NCBI RefSeq assembly: GCF_000156195.1
Contig: NZ_GG688317.1
Span: 186,001-250,000 of the forward strand
Source: Bacteroides finegoldii DSM 17565
GTDB taxonomy: Bacteria > Bacteroidota > Bacteroidia > Bacteroidales > Bacteroidaceae
Reading direction: 5' to 3'
Length of the DNA stretch: 64,000 nt
Under the pieces are notes generated by a model, which saw nothing but the letters and a program-made list of their open reading frames with translations, was not told where the DNA came from and did not search any database. Below are positions 46,781-53,475 of the stretch, one piece after another. The first letter of the stretch is position 1, and the number at the start of each line of letters is the position of its first letter. The position numbers and the translations under genes were made by a program.

Positions 46781-47425
46781 ATGAAGAAAGGATGTATCTT
46801 ATTGTTGTTGATGAGCGTGATTAGCCTCCCGTTAATTGCGCAGAATATCATTTATTCTAATTTGAAAGAACTGTTGGCTCAAGACGGTGATACTGTTGCC
46901 GTGTTGCGTGTAGAGAGACGTTCCAAGAACCAGATACTATTGACAGGAGGAGCTGATTACCGGATAACGGCCGGAAATGACGAGTCCATGTGTCGGCGTT
47001 TGAAAAAGCGTTGTCTTGCTGTGCGTGATGAAAAAGGAGACTTATATCTGAACTGCCGTAAACTGCGATATAAAAAGTTACGTTTTGGAGCTTGGTATGC
47101 ACCGGCTGTTCAGTTAGGTAAGAAGATCTATTTTTGTGCTATGCCTTTAGGATCTGTTGTCGGTGCAAATTTTGTGGAGGAAGATGATGTCAAGTTAGGT
47201 GGGAATATAGGGGACGCTCTTGCTGCCTCGAGTCTGGTGACAAAGCGGGTTTGTTATGAACTTAATGGTGAGACCGGAAAGATAGAATTTCTGGATAAGA
47301 ACAAAATGGTTGAATTGTTGAAGAAATCTCCTGAACTAAAGAAAGCCTATCTCAAAGAGGATAGTCAGGAAGCAAAATACACATTCAAATACCTATTGGA
47401 GTTGAAGGAGCAACAGAAACCATAA
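46781..47425 (+). CDS. Unknown exported protein
   Basis: About 214 residues from the ATG at 46781. The N-terminus MKKGCILLLLMSVISLPLIA then QN is a signal peptide. The mature part contains NLKELLAQDGDTVAVLRVER, a middle region with conserved-looking Cys (MCRRLKKRCLAV, LYLNCRKLRY, YFCAMPLG) and a GANFVEEDDVKLGGNIGDAL stretch. It resembles uncharacterised Bacteroidota envelope proteins and I know no function. It is divergent from the MutS-like gene. Confidence 0.75.
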   Translation: MKKGCILLLLMSVISLPLIAQNIIYSNLKELLAQDGDTVAVLRVERRSKNQILLTGGADYRITAGNDESMCRRLKKRCLAVRDEKGDLYLNCRKLRYKKLRFGAWYAPAVQLGKKIYFCAMPLGSVVGANFVEEDDVKLGGNIGDALAASSLVTKRVCYELNGETGKIEFLDKNKMVELLKKSPELKKAYLKEDSQEAKYTFKYLLELKEQQKP

Positions 47426-47631
47426 CCCCTAATAATAAGCTTTTATTTTACGTTAATAGAGATACTGATTATTGAGAGTGTGTCAAAATGCATTCCCCTT
47501 TTATAGCGATAAAACTTTACTTCTAGTTTTTATACTTTCTATCTTTCTACCCTATTTGGTCTATATTTCCTAATTAACACTTGTTTTCATATTGCTCTAT
47601 TGAATGATAATAATTCCCAAATGGACTATAA

Positions 47632-47673
47632 ATACATAGAAAACTTAATTTATTAACTAAGTTTTCTATGTAT
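47632..47673. promoter_or_regulatory. 16-bp perfect inverted repeat, probable TetR operator
   Basis: ATACATAGAAAACTTA at 47632-47647 and its exact reverse complement at 47658-47673 flank a 10-base spacer. The right arm runs into the -7 element at 47671-47678 of the TetR gene 67 bases downstream. Position and symmetry fit an autoregulatory operator of that TetR protein; it lacks a T-run, so it is not a terminator for the preceding gene. Confidence 0.65.
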
Positions 47674-47678
47674 CTTTG
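47671..47678 (+). promoter_or_regulatory. -7 promoter element for the TetR-TolC genes
   Basis: TATCTTTG matches TAnnTTTG and shares three bases with the palindrome arm, so a bound repressor would cover it. Confidence 0.55.
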
Positions 47679-47744
47679 TTCTGTTTTTCCTTTGGAAACG
47701 AATATAAAATGAAAACTGTATTTTTATAAAATTGAAAACAGACG

Positions 47745-48401
47745 ATGGCAGAGCATGGAAAAGACGCTTCCCAACGGGCAGAGCTAAGAGAACGGATTCT
47801 GGTGACGGCAACAGAAGCTTTCGCTTCAAAAGGTATTAAGAGTATAACAATGGACGACATTGCAGCAGCATTGGGTATTTCCAAACGTACTCTTTATGAG
47901 GTCTTCTCGGACAAAGAATCGCTGCTGAAGGAATGTATTTTGAAGGCACAGTCCGATAGGGAGGCTTATTTACAGGAAGTATATGAACAGTCTCACAATG
48001 TACTGGAAGTGATATTGGCAGTGTTTCAGAAGAGCATTGAAGTGTTCCATCAGACGAACAAGCGTTTTTTTGAAGACATCAAGAAATATCCGAAAGTATA
48101 CAGTTTAATGAGAGACCGTCAGGACAGCGACTCGGAGAAAACGATGTCCTTCTTTAAGGCGGGTGTGGAACAGGGAATTTTTCGTTCGGACGTAAACTTT
48201 GGCATTGTCAATATGTTAGTGAAAGAACAGTTTGATGTACTTTTGAATACGGATATCTGCAATGAATATCCTTTTATAGAAGTGTATGAGTCCATCATGT
48301 TCACCTATATTCGTGGCATTTCCACAGAGAAAGGAGCGAAGGTTCTGGAAGACTTTATACAAGAATATCGTAAAAATCGTATTGGAACACCGAGAGAGTA
48401 A
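47745..48401 (+). CDS. TetR/AcrR family transcriptional regulator
   Basis: 218 residues. The N-terminal TetR helix-turn-helix is clear: RILVTATEAFASKGIKSITM then DDIAAALGISKRTLYEVFSD and KESLLKECI. The C-terminal ligand domain is diverged, as usual. A 16-bp palindrome overlaps its promoter, pointing to autorepression. It precedes a TolC family gene by 47 bases on the same strand, as in efflux operons where TetR controls TolC, adaptor and RND pump genes; here adaptor and pump are missing. Confidence 0.92.
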   Translation: MAEHGKDASQRAELRERILVTATEAFASKGIKSITMDDIAAALGISKRTLYEVFSDKESLLKECILKAQSDREAYLQEVYEQSHNVLEVILAVFQKSIEVFHQTNKRFFEDIKKYPKVYSLMRDRQDSDSEKTMSFFKAGVEQGIFRSDVNFGIVNMLVKEQFDVLLNTDICNEYPFIEVYESIMFTYIRGISTEKGAKVLEDFIQEYRKNRIGTPRE

Positions 48402-48448
48402 GGTGTACCCCATTGACAAACAATTAAGATTAAATTAGAAACCAGTTT

Positions 48449-49714
48449 ATGAACAAAATTAAAGAATTGACAGGAAAGAAGATGCTTCTGGCAGTTGCGG
48501 TACTCTGCACGTTCGGCTTTGCAAAGGCGCAGAATACCCAAGGGGCAAAGGAGATACTGACCTTAACTTTAGACAAAGCTCTCGAAATAGCATTGGATGA
48601 AAATCCCACAATGAAAGTGGCTGCAGAAGAGATCGCTTTAAAAAAAGTAGCCAGCAAGGAAACTTGGCAAAATCTGTTGCCGGAAGCCAGCATATCCGGG
48701 TCGGTGGACCATACCATTAAAGCGGCTGAGATGAAATTGAATGATATGTCCTTCAAGATGGGGCAAGACGGAACCAATACTGCCAATGCCGGATTGAACA
48801 TAAACCTGCCTTTATTTGTGCCGGGAGTTTATCGCGCTATGTCGATGACAAAGACGGATATTGAACTTGCGGTAGAGAAATCCCGCGCTTCCAAACTGGA
48901 TCTGGTGAATCAGGTGAGCAAGGCTTATTATCAGTTGATGCTTGCGCAGGACAGTTACGAAGTACTTCAAGGAAGTTATAAACTGGCGGAAGATAACTAC
49001 AATGTTGTCAATGCCAAATATCAGCAGGGAACAGTGAGCGAATACGATAAGATTAGTGCGGAAGTGCAGATGCGGAGTATTAAGCCCAACTTGATATCGG
49101 CGGCCAACGCAGTGACTTTGGCTAAACTGCAGCTCAAAGTTTTGATGGGTATCACTGCCGATGTAGAGATTAAGATTAATGACAATCTGACTAACTATGA
49201 GACCTCCATGTTTGCCGAACAGCTGAAAGAAGAGGATGTGAATTTGGATAACAATACCACGATAAAGCAGTTGGACTTAAACATGAAGTTGTTGGAGAAG
49301 AATGTTAAGTCATTGAAAACAAACTTTATACCGACCCTTTCAATGAGCTTCTCCTACAAATATCAATCTTTGTACAATCCGAACATCAACTTCTTTGATT
49401 ACAGTTGGAGTAACAGTTCCAACCTGATGTTTAACATCAGCATACCTTTGTATAAGGCAAGCAACTTTACAAAAGTAAAATCCGCCCGTATACAAATGCG
49501 TCAGCTCGATTGGAACCGCATCGATACGGAGAGAAAGTTGAATATGCAGATTGTCAGTTGCCGTAACAATATGAGCGCGAGCACAGAGCAAGTGGTCAGC
49601 AATAAGGAAAATGTGATGCAGGCTAAGAAAGCGGTAGTGATTGCCGAGAAACGTTATGACGTAGGTAAAGGTACGGTGCTCGAACCGAACAGCTCTCAAG
49701 TTTCATTGACGTAA
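48449..49714 (+). CDS. TolC family outer-membrane protein, C-terminally truncated
   Basis: 421 residues with a signal peptide (MNKIKELTGKKMLLAVAVLC to AKAQ) and two TolC/OEP halves (LTLDKALEIALDENPTMKVA; LMFNISIPLYKASNF). The end is odd: the last helix reaches VLEPNSSQVSLT and then meets TAA, where homologues usually continue with a Gln-Ala-Gln-Leu-Thr-Tyr-Asn type helix for some 25-30 residues. The DNA after the stop does not continue the family in any frame. The missing final helix and the absence of HlyD and RND genes downstream indicate a deletion or insertion here. The product is probably non-functional. Confidence 0.85.
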   Translation: MNKIKELTGKKMLLAVAVLCTFGFAKAQNTQGAKEILTLTLDKALEIALDENPTMKVAAEEIALKKVASKETWQNLLPEASISGSVDHTIKAAEMKLNDMSFKMGQDGTNTANAGLNINLPLFVPGVYRAMSMTKTDIELAVEKSRASKLDLVNQVSKAYYQLMLAQDSYEVLQGSYKLAEDNYNVVNAKYQQGTVSEYDKISAEVQMRSIKPNLISAANAVTLAKLQLKVLMGITADVEIKINDNLTNYETSMFAEQLKEEDVNLDNNTTIKQLDLNMKLLEKNVKSLKTNFIPTLSMSFSYKYQSLYNPNINFFDYSWSNSSNLMFNISIPLYKASNFTKVKSARIQMRQLDWNRIDTERKLNMQIVSCRNNMSASTEQVVSNKENVMQAKKAVVIAEKRYDVGKGTVLEPNSSQVSLT

Positions 49715-49938
49715 ACACAACCAATTCTCTATCTAACTGAAAATAAAATAGTTATCACTCACTTTGTAGATAATAGGTAACACTTTAGAAACGAGCGAAT
49801 TACAATATTCTGTTTTATTCTGCATCAACTCAAAGAAGCTTTTTTTCAGGACAAAAATACCAAAGACGCTGACAATTAGCAAATATCTCCGGTAAGATTT
49901 GCATGTTTTAACTCCGTTTTTCATCTTCAATTAAAAAG
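49715..49938. other. Unassigned debris after the truncated TolC gene
   Basis: No plus-strand frame continues the TolC gene. The minus strand has a 65-codon frame (49930 down to 49733) containing IIYKVSDNYFIFS at its end. A similar IYKVSD-encoding stretch with synonymous differences occurs at the right end of the window near 63970. I do not recognise the family. Confidence 0.4.
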
Positions 49939-50556
49939 ATCGAGGTTTTCCTGCATAGTGTCGTGGCGAAAGAGACCGGCAATATCTTCTGAATGACCGA
50001 CAGATCCCTATTCTCCAACCCCAACAAGTTTAGTTGTACAATGGAACTAATAGAGAAGGAGGTCAATAACTCCAGAAGAGGATTTCATTCTGCATTTCAA
50101 GAACAAATACAGCAATACTTATCCTCTTGCATGGATGCTTGTGGACATGTTGTCAATGGGCATCGTAACTAGCATCCATGAAAATATAAAATCCAATCCA
50201 TTGAAAAAAGATTACGGTGTGCTATGATCTATCCGTTCCCGTTTTCACTTCGTGGCTGACAGTCATAATCCTTATAAGAAATTCCTGCTGTCATCATACA
50301 AGGGTATAAAACAAGCAGTACGCCATCAATCCGATGGTAGTCCGGAGGATGCAATTCCCTTGGATAAACGATATGATATCACTACACAGGACATTTTATG
50401 AAATCTGCATCATTTAGTGGTTTATCAACATTATATCGCTGGACAACGATATGAAACAGCATTTCCAAAAGTTACTGGGTTAATATCCGAAATATTGACA
50501 GCAAGTCAATGAACATTCCCCTGGATTGGCAGGATGAGCCTTTGCGAAGAATATAA
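49939..50556 (+). pseudogene. Decayed Abi_2 (AbiD/AbiF-like) HEPN abortive-infection gene
   Basis: Three-frame reading recovers a collinear Abi_2-like protein: EVFLHSVVAKETGNIF, stop, MTDRSLFSNPNKFSC and MELIEKEVNNSR; then, one base shifted at about 50077, EDFILHFKNKYSNTYPLAWM and LVDMLSMGIVTSIHENIK; after another stop, VPVFTSWLTVIILIRNSCCH followed by HTR; later WFINIISLDNDMKQHFQKLL and finally MNIPLDWQDEPL. The RN-x4-H-H stretch is the HEPN RNase-type R-x4-6-H motif, and the terminal W-x-D-E-P-L is typical of Abi_2. At least two in-frame stops and several shifts disable it, and the N-terminal third is missing. Intact relatives act in phage defence as RNA-cleaving abortive infection proteins. 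Confidence 0.72.
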
Positions 50557-50765
50557 AATCCACCTTTCATCTATATTTCTTTTGTAAAAAGAACAGATGT
50601 TGGAAGATGGTTGCTCCTGCTCTATACGGATAAGGCACAAGAAACTTAAAGTCAGACTTCCTTGAACCACAGATGTTGCAACCACCACAGTTATTACAAT
50701 ATTTTTAATTTCATTTATAAAAAGACTTCCTGCTTCTTGGCTTTATTGGAGTCTTAGATTCCTTC
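50557..50765. other. Short unassigned stretch between Abi_2 and IS remnants
   Basis: The minus strand from about 50700 to 50567 reads KYCNNCGGCNICGSRKSDFK then FLVPYPYRAGATIFQHLF and a stop. The Cys-x2-Cys-x2-Cys-x2-Cys pattern suggests a metal-binding fragment. I do not recognise it and there is no start. Confidence 0.35.
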
Positions 50766-51095
50766 ATTTATATCTTAAATAATTCAGCTTGCATATCCTC
50801 CCACTCCCAATAACGGTGTTGTTCGCAATCCTGCAATTTAATCTTAGATTCAAGAAGTTCTTTTTCTTCTTCATTTATTTTACAGGAGTGTTCCAACTTT
50901 CTTGATGACCTTATTGAGTGCTTATAACCATAATAAATACAATTTTAGTAATGTTACAGGATTATACGGTGGTCTCCCTTCTGATTGAAGTTTGACATGT
51001 TTAACCCCAAGTTTATCTATAGGCAAGATATCCACAAATAAATCGATAATCCTTGCCCAAGAATCTGGAGCAACCAATTGTTCAAGAGTTATCAT
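50766..51095 (-). mobile_element. Remnant of an IS1182-like transposase with internal deletion
   Basis: From an ATG at 51095 the minus strand reads MITLEQLVAPDSWARIIDLF, VDILPIDKLG and SEGRPPYNPVTLLKLYL, the N-terminal part of an IS1182-type transposase. One frame shift later it continues as YKHSIRSSRKLEHSCKINEE, then jumps to a C-terminal-type segment (ESKIKLQDCEQHRYWEWEDM, QAELFKI) and stops at 50766. A full transposase is about 500 residues; roughly 400 are missing, including the DDE core. The element therefore cannot move by itself. Its upstream end appears to lie inside the TetR gene at about 51160-51180. Confidence 0.7.
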
Positions 51096-51146
51096 TTGAA
51101 TTTGATTTTCTGTTTCCTCCTACTATGTAGTTTATAGATATATTGT

Positions 51147-51479
51147 TTAGTTTCTTTCCATAAATATACGAAGAACCAATAATTCAATATAGCGTCTAAG
51201 GTTTTTGCACAGACTCTCGGTGGAATACATTTCCATGATATCTGCTCCATAACGACCGTGATGTTCGTGCAGCATTCTTTCGAATGCACTGATTACAGGC
51301 CGTACCACCGTACAGAAAATATCATCCTTACTTTTGAAGTAGTTATAGATATTGCTCAACCCTACCTGTGCTTCTTGCGCAATTTCACGCATGGAAGCCT
51401 TCGGAAAGCCGTTTTCGAGGAATACCTTTTCGGCAGCTTTCAAAATTTCTTTTTGTATGTCATCTTTAGAGTATTGCAT
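51147..51479 (-). CDS. TetR family regulator, C-terminally truncated
   Basis: From the ATG at 51479 (MQYSKDDIQKEILKAAEKVF) the frame gives 110 residues, about half the usual TetR length. The DNA-binding helix-turn-helix is intact (ASMREIAQEAQVGLSNIYNY then FKSKDDIF), and the first ligand-domain helices are present up to SLCKNLRRYIELL. After that the sequence turns into LRIFMERN and stops, where DNA of the IS1182-like remnant begins. An upstream in-frame ATG at 51536 lies in the promoter. Without its dimerisation domain the protein probably cannot repress. It is divergent from the small membrane protein and the c-haem operon and shares a promoter motif with both. Confidence 0.75.
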   Translation of the reverse strand: MQYSKDDIQKEILKAAEKVFLENGFPKASMREIAQEAQVGLSNIYNYFKSKDDIFCTVVRPVISAFERMLHEHHGRYGADIMEMYSTESLCKNLRRYIELLVLRIFMERN

Positions 51480-51498
51480 AAGTTTTATTTCTCGACTG

Positions 51499-51536
51499 CA
51501 AAGTAGGGGAGAATCCGCGTTTTCTGAAATACCCAT
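51499..51536 (-). promoter_or_regulatory. Promoter of the truncated TetR gene with shared GGGTATT element
   Basis: The minus strand reads ATGGGTATTTCA at 51536-51525, then 18 bases, then CTACTTTG at 51506-51499, directly followed by C. The arrangement equals that of the two plus-strand promoters at 51579 and 52003: a GGGTATT element over the -33 position and a TTTGC-ending -7 box at the same spacing. Confidence 0.55.
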
Positions 51537-51578
51537 TAATGATGGTTTTTTGTTAGATTTTTATAAAAATCACAATTA

Positions 51579-51616
51579 TTGGGTATTGCCAAGGTCGCTG
51601 AAAGCATGCAACTTTG
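51579..51616 (+). promoter_or_regulatory. Promoter of the small membrane protein with shared TTGGGTATTGCC element
   Basis: TTGGGTATTGCC at 51579-51590, 18 bases, then CAACTTTG at 51609-51616 followed by CGCG. The 12-mer and the spacing are identical to those of the promoter at 52003-52040. Confidence 0.6.
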
Positions 51617-51644
51617 CGCGTATAATCTAACTATAAACTACTAT

Positions 51645-51950
51645 ATGGTGAAACTAACGAATCATAAAAAGACAATTGACAGACCTTTAGGTTGTAAGAG
51701 ATGGGGAATAATAGCTATTATTATTATTTTTGCAGGTAGCTTATCTTTTTTACTGTACTCTTACTTTTCGCATGATGCTGATAATCCTCAGTGTAACTGT
51801 TTGCTATGTATGCTTAATCATGTTCCTGAAGAGGGAGAGTACATTTATAACCGCTATTTGATATTTATTAGTTTTATCTGGATTGCTGTGATCTTTGCGG
51901 CTATCTTTTTAGTGAATTACTGCTTTAGTAAAAAAAAACAAAAGAAATAG
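51645..51950 (+). CDS. Small two-helix membrane protein at the head of the c-haem locus
   Basis: 101 residues from the ATG at 51645; an upstream TTG at 51579 lies in the promoter element. Two membrane segments, about 21-41 (WGIIAIIIIFAGSLSFLLY) and 69-92 (YLIFISFIWIAVIFAAIFL), flank a loop with NPQCNCLLCMLNH, a Cys/His group able to bind metal or haem. The C-terminus is Lys-rich (CFSKKKQKK), suggesting a cytoplasmic tail. I do not recognise the family. It shares its promoter pattern with the following operon, so it probably acts in the same process. Confidence 0.65.
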   Translation: MVKLTNHKKTIDRPLGCKRWGIIAIIIIFAGSLSFLLYSYFSHDADNPQCNCLLCMLNHVPEEGEYIYNRYLIFISFIWIAVIFAAIFLVNYCFSKKKQKK

Positions 51951-52002
51951 TGTTCGTTTAAGTACCTACTTATTATTATTTTTAATAACACAATACTCAT
52001 AT

Positions 52003-52040
52003 TTGGGTATTGCCCGCCTTTTTAACTCCCTCTACCTTTG
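52003..52040 (+). promoter_or_regulatory. Promoter of the porin-imelysin-cytochrome operon
   Basis: TTGGGTATTGCC at 52003-52014, 18 bases, then TACCTTTG at 52033-52040 followed by CGCC. The -7 is an exact match to TAnnTTTG and the 12-mer covers the -33 position. The porin ATG at 52065 follows by 24 bases. Confidence 0.65.
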
Positions 52041-52064
52041 CGCCAACAAAATTTAAGATAAAAG

Positions 52065-53435
52065 ATGAAAAAATTAACTTGCTTATTCGCCTTAGGTTTC
52101 TTGCTTTTTAACAATACTTTACGGGCTAATGAACCCGAAAAAGTAACCTCAACAGAAGAGGTATCTGAAACTGCGGCAAAGAAAGAGAGAATAAAACAGG
52201 TAACAAAAGATGACGACTACGAAAAGTTCCGTTTCGGTGGATACGGAGAGATGGTAGCAAAGTTTATGAATTACGGAACGAATCGTTTCTATGGTGGGGT
52301 CGATAACAGTGATCACCGCAATACCATTGCGATTCCTCGTTTTGTGTTGGCTTTTGACTACAAGTTTAATTCCAAGTGGATACTGGGTGCTGAGATAGAG
52401 TTTGAAGCAGGAGGTGTAGGTCTTGAAACTGAACTTGAGAATTCAGAAAACGGTGAGTATGAGACAGAAATGGAAAAGGGTGGAGAAGTCGCTCTTGAGC
52501 AGTTTCACATTACCCGTCTGATACATTCGGCTTTCAATATTCGTGCCGGTCATTTGATTGTACCTATGGGATTGACCAATGCACACCATGAGCCTATCAA
52601 CTTCTTTGGAACATCTCGTCCTGAGGGTGAAACCACAATTATTCCTTCTACCTGGCATGAGACAGGATTGGAATTCTTCGGTTCTTTTGGTAAAGGATAT
52701 GCGCGTTTTGATTATCAGGCAATGATTGTTGCCGGCTTGAATGCTGATGGTTTTGGTCGCGATAACTGGGTTGCTGGTGGTAAGCAGGGACTCTTTGAAC
52801 AAGATAACTTTACTTCACCTGCTTATGTAGCACGTCTGGACTATAAAGGGGTATCGGGGTTGCGTGCAGGTGTTGCTTTTTACTATTGTAATGACGTGAC
52901 GGCCAATGCTGATAAGAATTATAAGTATAGCAGTGTAGGCCGCTCATCAGTGAAAATTTACTCTGCCGATGCACAGTATAAAAATAAATATGTTACCGCT
53001 CGTGGTAATATCATTTATGGTGATTTAGAGAATTCTTCCAAGATCAGCAAGGTTACTCTTTCCAATAACTCCAATTATTATCACGGTGCTATGCGTAATG
53101 TAGCTAAGAATGCCCTGTGCTATGGCTTGGAGGCTGGTCTTAACCTGAGTGCTTTCTTCTCGCAGAAGAAATGTCCGGTTATTTATCCTTATGCCCGTTA
53201 TGAATACTACAACCCGCAGGAAGAGGCAGAAGGTTCTGCTACAATGGAGAAGCGCTGTCAGGTAAGCAAATGGACGGCAGGAGTTAACTGGTTTGCATTG
53301 CCGAATCTGGTTGTAAAGGCCGATTATACTACCCGTCATATTGGTACGAACAAGGTATTTGGATCGACTAAATATAACAATGAAAATGAATTTGCTATCG
53401 GTATAGCTTATGTCGGTTGGTTTACCAAGAGATAG
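52065..53435 (+). CDS. Outer-membrane porin-like beta-barrel protein
   Basis: 456 residues with a signal peptide (MKKLTCLFALGFLLFNNTLR then AN). A charged N-terminal stretch (TEEVSETAAKKERIKQVTKD) is followed by alternating, aromatic-rich strands: FRFGGYGEMVAKF, RFVLAFDYKFNSKWILGAEI, FNIRAGHLIVPMGLTNAHHE. The C-terminus ends NEFAIGIAYVGWFTKR. This is the pattern of the OprO/OprP-like porins of Bacteroidota. First gene of the c-haem operon, so it may admit the metal or ligand handled by it; this is inference from position. Confidence 0.82.
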   Translation: MKKLTCLFALGFLLFNNTLRANEPEKVTSTEEVSETAAKKERIKQVTKDDDYEKFRFGGYGEMVAKFMNYGTNRFYGGVDNSDHRNTIAIPRFVLAFDYKFNSKWILGAEIEFEAGGVGLETELENSENGEYETEMEKGGEVALEQFHITRLIHSAFNIRAGHLIVPMGLTNAHHEPINFFGTSRPEGETTIIPSTWHETGLEFFGSFGKGYARFDYQAMIVAGLNADGFGRDNWVAGGKQGLFEQDNFTSPAYVARLDYKGVSGLRAGVAFYYCNDVTANADKNYKYSSVGRSSVKIYSADAQYKNKYVTARGNIIYGDLENSSKISKVTLSNNSNYYHGAMRNVAKNALCYGLEAGLNLSAFFSQKKCPVIYPYARYEYYNPQEEAEGSATMEKRCQVSKWTAGVNWFALPNLVVKADYTTRHIGTNKVFGSTKYNNENEFAIGIAYVGWFTKR

Positions 53436-53475
53436 TTCAAATAGGTATTTATAATTAATTTAATGTTTAAGTAAT

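Larger units (their letters stand above)
47426..47744. other. 319-base intergenic region upstream of the TetR gene
   Basis: A/T-rich. It holds a 16-bp palindrome with an overlapping -7 element (listed separately) and a GAGAGTGTGTCAAAATG at 47474-47490 that resembles the end of some Bacteroides insertion sequences. No coding frame is seen. Confidence 0.5.

Noticed and set aside
47632..47673. Palindrome considered as a terminator of the preceding gene
   Set aside because: It lies over 200 bases after the stop, has no T-run after the right arm, and instead overlaps a -7 promoter element.
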